Assembly (NCBI GenBank): GCA_035307785.1
Contig: DATGHS010000443.1
Span: 1-26,277, forward strand
Length of the DNA: 26,277 nucleotides
Direction of reading: 5' to 3'
Origin: DATGHS01 sp035307785
GTDB lineage: Bacteria > Planctomycetota > Planctomycetia > Gemmatales > Gemmataceae
Part shown: piece after piece, positions 15,058 to 22,849 of the stretch
Numbering within the stretch: the first letter of the stretch is position 1
Layout: every line of letters begins with the position of its first letter
Program-made: the position numbers and the translations under genes
Notes under the pieces: model-generated
What the model saw: only the letters and a program-made list of their open reading frames with translations
Databases searched by the model: none
What the model was told of the DNA's origin: nothing

Positions 15058-15645
15058 GATGCAGCATATCTCCGGTTGATTCGCAGACTTTTATGCTAAT
15101 GATGCGCGCGCCGCTCGACAAGCTATCTGTGGTTCGCAACGTTTCGCAGAAGTGGGTCGTGGGTCAGTTTGAGTTTTCATCTCCCACACAATAAGCAACT
15201 CGAAAGCAAAAGGACAACAACAAAGATCACGATAGCTCTTGCCACGAAGGCCGTAACGTCCGGTTCTGGGCTTCGCGATTCAGCCCGCCCTAGCCCGGTT
15301 CATGGGATGGCCGCTGTTCAGAGGGACTTCGTACCGCCCCAGCGCTGGTTGAGGCGGCGTCAACTCGTTGCCGGCGGCGGCGGTAGTGGCGAATTCTGCA
15401 GGCGCCGGCAACGAAAAGCAGTTCCACGGCGAGACGATTGCTTATGCCGCAAGTCATTTCTATTAAAAGATTTACCGCCGCGTGGGACAAATTCGTTGCC
15501 ACGTTGCCGTCGTTGCCGCGAACTATGCACCCCACCGCGCGAGTTCGGCAACGACTTGGACAGCAAGCGTAGTAGCGTGCCCCACAAGCTTAGTTTTCGT
15601 ATCCTTCCCATTGCAGTTTTCCTTCTTATTCCGGGTAACCGTGAA
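15058..15645. other. 588-bp divergent intergenic region
   Basis: Lies between the leftward ABC operon and the rightward dehydrogenase/DUF58 group and should contain both promoters; none stands out. The only clear structure is the 11-bp hairpin at 15366-15413. The dehydrogenase frame is open back to 15169, but that stretch shows no domain and is low in hydrophobic residues, so I treat it as non-coding. Confidence 0.55.
15366..15413. repeat. 11-bp inverted repeat, spacing 26 nt
   Basis: CGTTGCCGGCG (15366-15376) is perfectly repeated inverted as CGCCGGCAACG (15403-15413). No T run follows. A related motif, GTTGCC, recurs three times at about 15492-15517. It might be an operator pair or a decayed mobile-element end; function is unknown. 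Confidence 0.45.
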
Positions 15646-16437
15646 ATGGCGGAACAGATCTTCGCAGGCAAGGTGGCATTGGTGACCGGCGCCTCATCGG
15701 GCATTGGCCGGGCGTCGGCCATTGCGCTGGCCGAGCGCGGGGCCGATGTGGCGCTGAACTATTTCTCGCTCGAAGAATCCGCACAAGCGGCGGCGAAACA
15801 AATTCAATCCTTTGGCCGCAAGGCGCTGCTGTTTCCGGTGGACATTTCCGACCAGGCGGCCGTGGAAGCGATGGTCGCAAAAACCGTCGCGCAGCTCGGC
15901 CGGATCGATCTGCTGGTCTGCTCGGCCGTGTACAGCGACCGCGAACTGTTCTGGAAGGCCGACATGGCTGGCTTCCGCCGCACCATCGAAGTGAGCATGA
16001 TGGGACCGTATTACGTCCTCCGGGCTGTCACGAACGTGATGATCAAACAAGGCCAAGGCGGCAGTGTTGTGGTGGTAAGTTCGCCGCATGCACGAGTCGC
16101 AATTCCCAGCTGCATGGCGTACAACATGGCCAAGGCCGCCAATGACCAGATGGCCCGAACGGCCGCTGTCGAGTTGCTAAAGCACAAGATCCGCGTGAAC
16201 ATCGTCCACCCAGGCTGGACCGACACCCCGGGCGAGCGGAAATACTTCTCCGAAGAAATGTTGCAGAACGTCGGCCCCACGCTCCCGCTCGGCCGCATGG
16301 CCCAGCCTGAAGAAATCGCTCGTGGTGTCGTTTTTCTGCTCGATCCGGCATCAAGCTACGTCACCGGCACCACGCTCTCCATCGACGGTGGGTCGCAATT
16401 GCCGTACTGGTCCAAGCGCGGCACGGGGGAGTTTTGA
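15646..16437 (+). CDS. short-chain dehydrogenase/reductase (SDR), 263 aa
   Basis: A Rossmann-fold NAD(P)H-dependent oxidoreductase of the classical SDR family. The cofactor loop TGASSGIG (14-21), the catalytic S145/S146, Y159 and K163 (YNMAK), the PG motif at 189-190 and the C-terminal VTGTTLSIDGG are present, and the length is typical. Two common positions differ: the usual NNAG strand motif is C92-S-A94, and the asparagine of the N-S-Y-K tetrad appears to be S117 (VSMMG). The start at 15646 matches where the family begins; a 159-codon upstream extension was rejected. The ribosome site is weak. DUF58 follows after 47 bp on the same strand. Substrate unknown; similarity to 3-oxoacyl-ACP reductases is general only. 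Confidence 0.9.
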   Translation: MAEQIFAGKVALVTGASSGIGRASAIALAERGADVALNYFSLEESAQAAAKQIQSFGRKALLFPVDISDQAAVEAMVAKTVAQLGRIDLLVCSAVYSDRELFWKADMAGFRRTIEVSMMGPYYVLRAVTNVMIKQGQGGSVVVVSSPHARVAIPSCMAYNMAKAANDQMARTAAVELLKHKIRVNIVHPGWTDTPGERKYFSEEMLQNVGPTLPLGRMAQPEEIARGVVFLLDPASSYVTGTTLSIDGGSQLPYWSKRGTGEF

Positions 16438-16484
16438 TAACTGCCGCTTCGCGATTAGGCAATTCCTGCCATAATCAGATTACC

Positions 16485-17372
16485 ATGCCCACCACGAACT
16501 ACCTTGACCCGAAAATCCTTGCCCGCATCCGCAGCCTCGAACTCGAAGCTCGCGGCATGGTAGAGGGCTACCTGGCGGGCATGCACAAGAGCCCGTACAA
16601 GGGCTTTGCGGTCGAATTCGCCCAGCACCGCGAATACGTGCCCGGCGACGACATCAAGCACATCGACTGGAAAGTCTATGGCCGCAGCGAGCGCTTTTAT
16701 CTGAAACAATACGAGCAGGACACGAATCTTATATGCTGGCTGGTCGTCGATGCCAGCGAGTCGATGAAATACGCTTCCGGGGCCAAGACGAAGTACGAAT
16801 ACGCCTGCCTGGCGGCCGCGTCGCTCGCGTTCCTGATTGTGCAACAAAGCGACAGCGTGGGCCTGGCGACCTTCGATTCCGGTGTGCGCGATTTTCTCCG
16901 GCCATCCGGGCAATCGTCGCATTTGCGCGAAATTATGACACGGCTCGTTCAGGGGCCAGGCGGTGAACGGACGCAGGTCGCCACCACGCTGCACGAACTG
17001 GCCGAGCGCATTGAGCGCCGTGGGCTGATTTTGTTGTTTAGCGACCTACTCGACGAGCCGGAAGAGATGATCACGGGTTTGAAACATCTGCGTTACCAGC
17101 GGCACGACCTGATCGTCTTTCACGTGCTGGATGCGGCGGAGTTGGATTTCCCATTCCAGGATTCCACGCTGTTTCGCGGCCTGGAACACTTGCCCGACTT
17201 GCTTACCGATCCACGCAGCCTGCGAGAAAGCTATCTTGAAGAACTGGAAAAGCATCTAACAGAGTTGAAAAAAGGCTGCCGGGCCCAGCACATCGACTAT
17301 GTGCCCATGCGAACGGACAAAGACGTGGGCATCGCGCTGGCGGCGTATTTGGCACGAAGAATGCGGAAGTGA
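16485..17372 (+). CDS. DUF58 protein with VWA-like domain, 295 aa
   Basis: Shows the DUF58 hallmark at residues ~40-80: GFAVEFAQHREYVPGDD followed by KHIDWKVYGRSERFYLKQY, then a VWA-like core with D89-A-S91-E-S93 as metal-ion site. No membrane helix is seen, so it should be cytoplasmic. In Bat-type loci, DUF58 proteins occur with a MoxR AAA+ ATPase and membrane VWA proteins and are thought to act in assembly or stress tolerance of the envelope. Here the membrane partner follows but no MoxR is present. The ATG at 16485 has no Shine-Dalgarno; a CATAAT at 16470-16475 would place a start point almost at the ATG, so a near-leaderless transcript is possible. A frame extension to 16434 overlaps the SDR stop and was not used. 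Confidence 0.9.
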   Translation: MPTTNYLDPKILARIRSLELEARGMVEGYLAGMHKSPYKGFAVEFAQHREYVPGDDIKHIDWKVYGRSERFYLKQYEQDTNLICWLVVDASESMKYASGAKTKYEYACLAAASLAFLIVQQSDSVGLATFDSGVRDFLRPSGQSSHLREIMTRLVQGPGGERTQVATTLHELAERIERRGLILLFSDLLDEPEEMITGLKHLRYQRHDLIVFHVLDAAELDFPFQDSTLFRGLEHLPDLLTDPRSLRESYLEELEKHLTELKKGCRAQHIDYVPMRTDKDVGIALAAYLARRMRK

Positions 17373-17383
17373 AGTTGAGAACC

Positions 17384-17510
17384 AACCAAAGAGACACAGA
17401 GATCACAAAGCAAAGCACAGAGGAAATCTGAAGTAAAAAGCTAAGCAATTAATCGGCCGTATCATGGCAAACTTCTGTGTATTCTCTGTGATCTCTGTGC
17501 CTCTGTGGTT
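17384..17510. mobile_element. MITE-like element, 127 bp, with 27-bp terminal inverted repeats
   Basis: The left end (17384-17410, beginning AACCAAAGAGACACAGAG) and right end (17484-17510, finishing CTCTGTGCCTCTGTGGTT) match in inverted orientation at 24 of 27 positions. The inside is non-coding and has a second, weaker pair (CACAGAGGAA / TTCTGTG). There is no transposase. ACAGAG-rich palindromes of this kind are known as dispersed elements in many environmental bacteria. It lies between DUF58 and the fused VWA gene, ending 12 nt before the latter's ribosome site. Confidence 0.65.
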
Positions 17511-17533
17511 CAAATGACATTTGGGAGTGGCCG

Positions 17534-20500
17534 GTGACGGGTCCGATTTTCGCAGTGTTGTTCCTTTCTCCGCTCACCGCGCTGGCCACCGCTGCGGCAG
17601 CGGTTTCCATTCCCGTTATCATCCATCTGCTCAATCGCCGGCGCTTTCGCATTGTCCCCTGGGCCGCGATGCGTTTTCTTCTGTCGGCCCAAAAGCGCAC
17701 GGTTCGCCGCATTCGCCTGGAGCAATGGCTGCTGCTTGCAATTCGGATGCTGATCATCCTCCTGCTCATTTTGGCGATGATCAGCGTGATGCCATGGATG
17801 GAATCGGTCTGGAACCGGCTCTTCCCTGGCGGCGTGGGGCCGGTGGCAGCCAAGACCGGCCGCACGCATCGTATTCTCGTCATCGACGGCTCCTTCAGCA
17901 TGGGCCGGCAATTCGACGACGGCAACGGTTTCGATCGCGCCAAGGCAACGGCGAAAGAGATCGTTCAGTCATCGGCGCCGGGCGATGGCTTCAGCCTGAT
18001 TCTGCTGAGCTCGCCGGCCCAACCGATCGTACCGGGCCCTTCCGACAACAGCAACAATGTGGTTCACGAAATTGATGAACTCAAGCTGCCGCACGGCAAT
18101 TCCGATTTGCCCGGCGGACTGGTCCTGCTCGACAAAATGGTGAGCCAGCCGTTGGGCAAATATCATCAGCGCGAAGTCTACGTACTCACCGACTTGCAGA
18201 AGACATTCTTTCAAGGCGCCGTGTTGAAGAACCCGAACCTGCCGGCCCCGGCGGAGAGCAGTGCGAAGAGTGCGGAAGCCGACCCGTGGCAGCGGGTTCA
18301 GTCGCGGGCCCAGGTAGTCTTTGTGGACGTGGCCCACGAAGGGGCCGACAATCTGGCCGTTACGCAGCTTTCGCTGGCCGATCCTCTCGCACTGGTGAAT
18401 TCGTTGAACGCGGTTCGGGCTACCATCCACAACTATGGCGCCATGGAACGGAAGCAGTTGCGCGTGGACCTGCTTGTCGGCCGTGCACATGCGGAAAGCG
18501 AGGAAGAGGGCTTTGCGCTGCGGACGATGGAGCAGCAGCTCGTCGATGTGCCGACTGCGCCCAACGGTGGCAGCGTGGACGTGACCTTTCCTTTCCAGTT
18601 CACCGCGCCCGGCGAATTCGTAATTCAGGTGCGCATCGATCATGATGCGCTGGAACTCGACAACTCCCGCTCGCTGGCGGTCACTGTGAAGGACAGCATT
18701 CCGGTCTTGCTGGTCAACGGCAAGCCGGGCGGCGGCCAGCCCGACGATGCGGCCACGCATCATCTGGCCATCGCGCTCAACCCGGCGCCCTCGGCCAAGC
18801 GCGATTCGATCAGCCCGTTTCGCCCGGTGGTGATGACCGAATCGGAATTCGCCGATCCGTCGTTGCGCGATCGCGAGCAATATCAATGTGTGTTCTTGTG
18901 CGACGTGGCCCGGCTCACCGAGCGAAAGATCGATTGGCTCGACACGGTGTTGAAGCGCGGTGGCGGCGTGATCCTGAGCCTGGGCAGCCAGGTCGATCTG
19001 GAAGCGTTCAACCGGCTGCTCTACCGCAACGGCGAGGGCTTCAGCCCTGTTATGCTCACCGGCGTAAAGCGGTTCGAAAAAGACCAGGTTGCAACGCTAA
19101 CGGCCGACGAGGAAGCATTTACCAAGCCGCCGCTCATAGCATTTCGCGACGAAGGCGACCGTGGCACACTGCTGAATGCCCGGTTCCGGCAGTACATGCA
19201 AGTGCAAGTTCCCGACAAGGCTCCGGTCACGCGCATTCTATCTTTCCTGCCGCCGAAGGGGGCAGAAAGCGATGTCCACCCCGGCAGCGCGGGCAAGAGC
19301 CTGCTTGATGCGGCCGTGCTGGAATGGCCGCGCTACCGAGGCAAAGTCGTCCTCATCACCACCTCGCTGAACCTCGACTGGGGAAGCTGGCCCGGTTCGC
19401 CGGCCTACTTGCCGTTCATGCATGAACTGGTGCGCTATGCGTCGGTTAGTGCGCCACCGCGCGTGGTGTCCGCCGGCGAACCGCTGGTCGAGTACCTGCC
19501 GATCAGCGATGTGGGCCTTTCCGGAACCATGCACACGCCCGATGGCCGAACCGTTTCCGTGCCGATTCAGGGCCAAGACGATGTGGCCGTGGTCCGGTAT
19601 GCGGAAACCAGCCAGAGCGGCATCTATCGAATGACGGTTGGGGCCGGCCGCAACGAATTGTTCTTTGCGGTCAATGTGCCCGCGTCCACGTCCAGCGGCT
19701 CGGCCTCGGAAAGCAACCTGATGCGTCTTGACGCGGAAGAAATCCGCTCTGCCGGAGGTGACAGCGACATTCAAGTGGTCACCAATCCGTCGGAAATTCG
19801 GCATCATCTGCGCACGCTGGCGCTTTCGCAGGATTCTGACTCCACGCCGCGCTCGTCGGCCGGTCCTTCCGTCGCCCGAGTTCTTTTGCTCGTCTTGTTG
19901 GGGCTGCTGATTCTGGAGATGGTGCTGGCTTGGCTATTCGGCTCGGCTCGCACCGTGGTACGGGGTGAAGCGCTCGTGGTGGCATCAGCCCGCTCTTGGC
20001 TGCGCAGCGTGTTCTCGTGGGAGATTCTCGCCTGGATTCCACTTGGCCTCGTGTTAATGCTCGCCGTGGTGTTGCTGCACGAATCGCGCACCGATGAATT
20101 TCTCGGCTTTCTGCCCGGGCAAGTGCGGCTCGCGCTGGAGCGGCAATGGGGTGTGTCGGAAGCGGCGCCGGGCGAAGGCACACGTTGGCGGCTCGAATAC
20201 CTGCCGTTCCTGAGCGGCCAGGCGAAAGCCGACCGCTGGCTGGCCGGCATGCTCTTCGTGGTCATCGGCGCGGGCGTAGTGCTGCTGTATTGGCTGGAGC
20301 GGCTGGCTTCCCGTGTGCGGGTGCCGGGGGAGCGAAATCCTGCACGTTCTTCGATGCTTTCGCTGATCGGCCTGCGGCTCGCGATGTTCTTCCTGGTGCT
20401 GGTCGTATTCCTGCCGCAAATCCGCCTGTTCTTCGAACGCGAGGGCTGGCCCGACGTCGTGCTGCTCTTTGATACCTCGAAAAGCTGCGGCACGACTGAT

Positions 20501-22804
20501 GATTATCAGGATGAGAAGGCCAAGACACGAGCCGAACAACTCGCGCTGGACTGGTCGCGCCTGTCCCAACCGCAAATCGACGAGGCCGTGCAGCGTTTGC
20601 ACCAATTGAATACCGAACGCAATTCCGCTTCGACAGCGGAACGGCAGGCCGAACTGGACAAAGAAATCGCTGACCTTCAGGATCAGCTAAACGAGTTGAA
20701 GACGCCGCACCGGCTAAACCTCGCCAAGGCCCTGGTCGCCGGCAAAGACAATGACTGGCTCACTCCTTTACTGCACAAACGCCAGGTGAAGGTTCACATT
20801 TACCAGGCATCCACACGAGCCGCGACGGTGTACCAGGCGCTGCAAGAAGTTCAGGTTCCCGATGGCTTGCAAGCGATCCGAAAATTGCGAGCGGTCGGCG
20901 ACTCGAGCGAATTGGGCGGTGATCTGCGGGCGGTGCTCAGCGATTTCCGCGGCAGCTCCCTGGGGGCCGTCATCATGTTTACCGATGGCGTGACCACGGA
21001 AGGCGAAGACTTATTGCAAGCGAGCCGCTATGCGGCCCGCTCCGACGTGCCTCTCTTCTTCGTCGGTCTGGGCGACGCGCACGAACCGCGCGATTTATAT
21101 CTTCACGATTTGCAAGCCGAAGATGCCGTCAACGTTCGCGATCGCCTCATCTTCGATGTGCGGGTGTCGGTAAAAGGAAACCTGAAGGTGCAATCGGTGC
21201 CGGTGACCTTGTGGGAGAAGAAGGCTGGCGACCAGCGCGTGGAACTGGCGCACGAGACGGTGCAGCTCGACCCTAACAAGCCAGTCAAAGTGCGCCTCGC
21301 GACCACGCCAACCCAAGCCGGCGAAAAGACCTACGAACTGACCGTGCCCGAGCAGGCCGACGAAGTGGACAAGTCGAACAACAAACTGGTCAAGCAAGTC
21401 CACGTGGCCGAGGCGAAGCCCATCCGCGTGCTGTACATCGAGGGCTACCCGCGTTATGAGTTCCGCTTCATCAAGACTCTGCTGGAACGCGAGGCGGCCA
21501 CGAAGCAGGGGATCAAGAGCATCACTTTGAAGGTTCTGCTCCTCGATTCCGACCGAGAGTATGCCGAGCAGGACAAAACCGCACTGGGCGAATTCCCGGC
21601 CAAGGAAGAGCTATTCGCCTTCGATGCCGTCATTGTGGGCGACGTCGATCCGAAGCATCCGCGGCTCGGCGAGCGCAATTTGCAACTGTTGCGCGATTTC
21701 GTGCGTGAGAAGGGCGGCGGCATGCTTTTCATCGCCGGCGATCAAAACTCGCCGCAGGCATTCAAGGATACGCCGCTGGCGGACATTCTGCCCGTGACTT
21801 GGAGTGCCGGCGACCTACCGCCGCCGCAAGAGCAGGCGATTCTGGAAGCGAGCTTGCGCGACGGTTACCGGCCACGCCTCACGCCGATTGGCCAGCAGCA
21901 CCCGATCTTCCGCTTTGCCACCGACGATGCTCAGAACGCCCAGACCTGGAGCCAGCTGCCCGCCATGTACTGGGTTGCGAGTGGCTACCGGGCGAAACTG
22001 GCGGCCGAAGTGCTCGCCGTCCATCCCACTCTACCGGCCCGCCGCGGTCCCGGCAGCGAGGAGGCGGAACTGCATCCGCTGGCCATCCAGCAGTTCGTGG
22101 GGGCTGGCCGCGTAATGTTTCTCGGTTTCGACGAAAGCTGGCGCTGGCGCTTCCGCGAAAATGAAACACGCTTCAATCAGTTCTGGCTGCAAATGGTACG
22201 CTACCTGGCCCGTACGCGCCTCGGGCGAGTCGATTTGCATCTCGACAAGCAAACCCCGTATCGGCGGAACGAGCCGATTCGCGTCACGGTTCGTTTCCCC
22301 GACGACGCCCCACCGCCCAGCGCGGAAACGCCAATTAAAGTCATGGTCGAGCGCAACAAGCTGCGCCGCGCCGGCGACCCGTCTCCGCCGCAGTTGCTGG
22401 AAACTCAAACGCTCCAACTGGCCAAGTTAAAAGGCAGCCGGGCCACCTACGAGGCACTGCTAACACGCACGCCGGAAGGCGAATACAAGTTCTGGCTGGC
22501 CTCGCCAAAGGCCGAAGGCACACGGCCCTTGGTGGAAAATCGCGTGCTGCCACCGCCGGGCGAAATGGACTTGCTGCGCATGAATCGGACGGAAATGGAG
22601 CAAGCGGCGCGCGAATCGCACGGCAAGTTCTACACGCTGGCCGAGGCCGACAGTCTGCTCGACGACCTGCCCTCCGGCACCCGCGTGGCACTGAATCAGC
22701 CACGGCCGCCGTGGCTGCTCTGGAATCAACCCAGCTTGTTCTTGCTGGCGCTGAGCTTGCTTTCGGGCGAATGGATTTTGCGCAAGCGGCGGCGATTGTT
22801 ATAA
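17534..22804 (+). CDS. fused BatA-type VWA / second VWA / amidotransferase-like membrane protein, 1756 aa
   Basis: Starts at GTG behind GGGAG (6-nt gap). Residues 1-90 are the BatA N-terminal double-helix domain (helices ~5-33 and 66-86, with HLLNRRRFRIVPWAAMRFL between). VWA1 follows with D118-G-S120-F-S122. A long beta-rich part leads to helices at ~782-804, 831-850, 900-922 and 942-966. Then a second VWA core begins with D980-T-S982-K-S984, is interrupted by a ~60-residue charged coiled coil (~1005-1070), and resumes through VIMFTDGVTTEG (near 1150). A GATase1-like domain occupies ~1297-1500 (LYIEGYPRYEFRF, GGGMLFIAGDQNSP) without an obvious catalytic Cys. The chain ends with a helix at ~1727-1746 and a basic tail. 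In many planctomycetes these halves are, to my knowledge, separate proteins, so this looks like a fusion. Confidence 0.88.
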   Translation: MTGPIFAVLFLSPLTALATAAAAVSIPVIIHLLNRRRFRIVPWAAMRFLLSAQKRTVRRIRLEQWLLLAIRMLIILLLILAMISVMPWMESVWNRLFPGGVGPVAAKTGRTHRILVIDGSFSMGRQFDDGNGFDRAKATAKEIVQSSAPGDGFSLILLSSPAQPIVPGPSDNSNNVVHEIDELKLPHGNSDLPGGLVLLDKMVSQPLGKYHQREVYVLTDLQKTFFQGAVLKNPNLPAPAESSAKSAEADPWQRVQSRAQVVFVDVAHEGADNLAVTQLSLADPLALVNSLNAVRATIHNYGAMERKQLRVDLLVGRAHAESEEEGFALRTMEQQLVDVPTAPNGGSVDVTFPFQFTAPGEFVIQVRIDHDALELDNSRSLAVTVKDSIPVLLVNGKPGGGQPDDAATHHLAIALNPAPSAKRDSISPFRPVVMTESEFADPSLRDREQYQCVFLCDVARLTERKIDWLDTVLKRGGGVILSLGSQVDLEAFNRLLYRNGEGFSPVMLTGVKRFEKDQVATLTADEEAFTKPPLIAFRDEGDRGTLLNARFRQYMQVQVPDKAPVTRILSFLPPKGAESDVHPGSAGKSLLDAAVLEWPRYRGKVVLITTSLNLDWGSWPGSPAYLPFMHELVRYASVSAPPRVVSAGEPLVEYLPISDVGLSGTMHTPDGRTVSVPIQGQDDVAVVRYAETSQSGIYRMTVGAGRNELFFAVNVPASTSSGSASESNLMRLDAEEIRSAGGDSDIQVVTNPSEIRHHLRTLALSQDSDSTPRSSAGPSVARVLLLVLLGLLILEMVLAWLFGSARTVVRGEALVVASARSWLRSVFSWEILAWIPLGLVLMLAVVLLHESRTDEFLGFLPGQVRLALERQWGVSEAAPGEGTRWRLEYLPFLSGQAKADRWLAGMLFVVIGAGVVLLYWLERLASRVRVPGERNPARSSMLSLIGLRLAMFFLVLVVFLPQIRLFFEREGWPDVVLLFDTSKSCGTTDDYQDEKAKTRAEQLALDWSRLSQPQIDEAVQRLHQLNTERNSASTAERQAELDKEIADLQDQLNELKTPHRLNLAKALVAGKDNDWLTPLLHKRQVKVHIYQASTRAATVYQALQEVQVPDGLQAIRKLRAVGDSSELGGDLRAVLSDFRGSSLGAVIMFTDGVTTEGEDLLQASRYAARSDVPLFFVGLGDAHEPRDLYLHDLQAEDAVNVRDRLIFDVRVSVKGNLKVQSVPVTLWEKKAGDQRVELAHETVQLDPNKPVKVRLATTPTQAGEKTYELTVPEQADEVDKSNNKLVKQVHVAEAKPIRVLYIEGYPRYEFRFIKTLLEREAATKQGIKSITLKVLLLDSDREYAEQDKTALGEFPAKEELFAFDAVIVGDVDPKHPRLGERNLQLLRDFVREKGGGMLFIAGDQNSPQAFKDTPLADILPVTWSAGDLPPPQEQAILEASLRDGYRPRLTPIGQQHPIFRFATDDAQNAQTWSQLPAMYWVASGYRAKLAAEVLAVHPTLPARRGPGSEEAELHPLAIQQFVGAGRVMFLGFDESWRWRFRENETRFNQFWLQMVRYLARTRLGRVDLHLDKQTPYRRNEPIRVTVRFPDDAPPPSAETPIKVMVERNKLRRAGDPSPPQLLETQTLQLAKLKGSRATYEALLTRTPEGEYKFWLASPKAEGTRPLVENRVLPPPGEMDLLRMNRTEMEQAARESHGKFYTLAEADSLLDDLPSGTRVALNQPRPPWLLWNQPSLFLLALSLLSGEWILRKRRRLL

Positions 22805-22849
22805 TCTTTTTCATGCATCCGCTCGCACCGTAGCACGGAGTAATGCAAT

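Noticed and set aside
15482..15540. GTTGCC repeats considered as a CRISPR-like or tandem array
   Set aside because: Units are only 6 nt, irregularly spaced and without constant-length spacers.
15169..15645. 159-codon N-terminal extension of the dehydrogenase
   Set aside because: The SDR fold begins directly at 15646 and the extension has no domain and an Arg/Pro-rich, non-coding look.
17505..17516. GGTTCAAAT considered as a tRNA T-loop
   Set aside because: No acceptor stem, anticodon arm or D-loop surrounds it; it belongs to the end of the MITE-like element.
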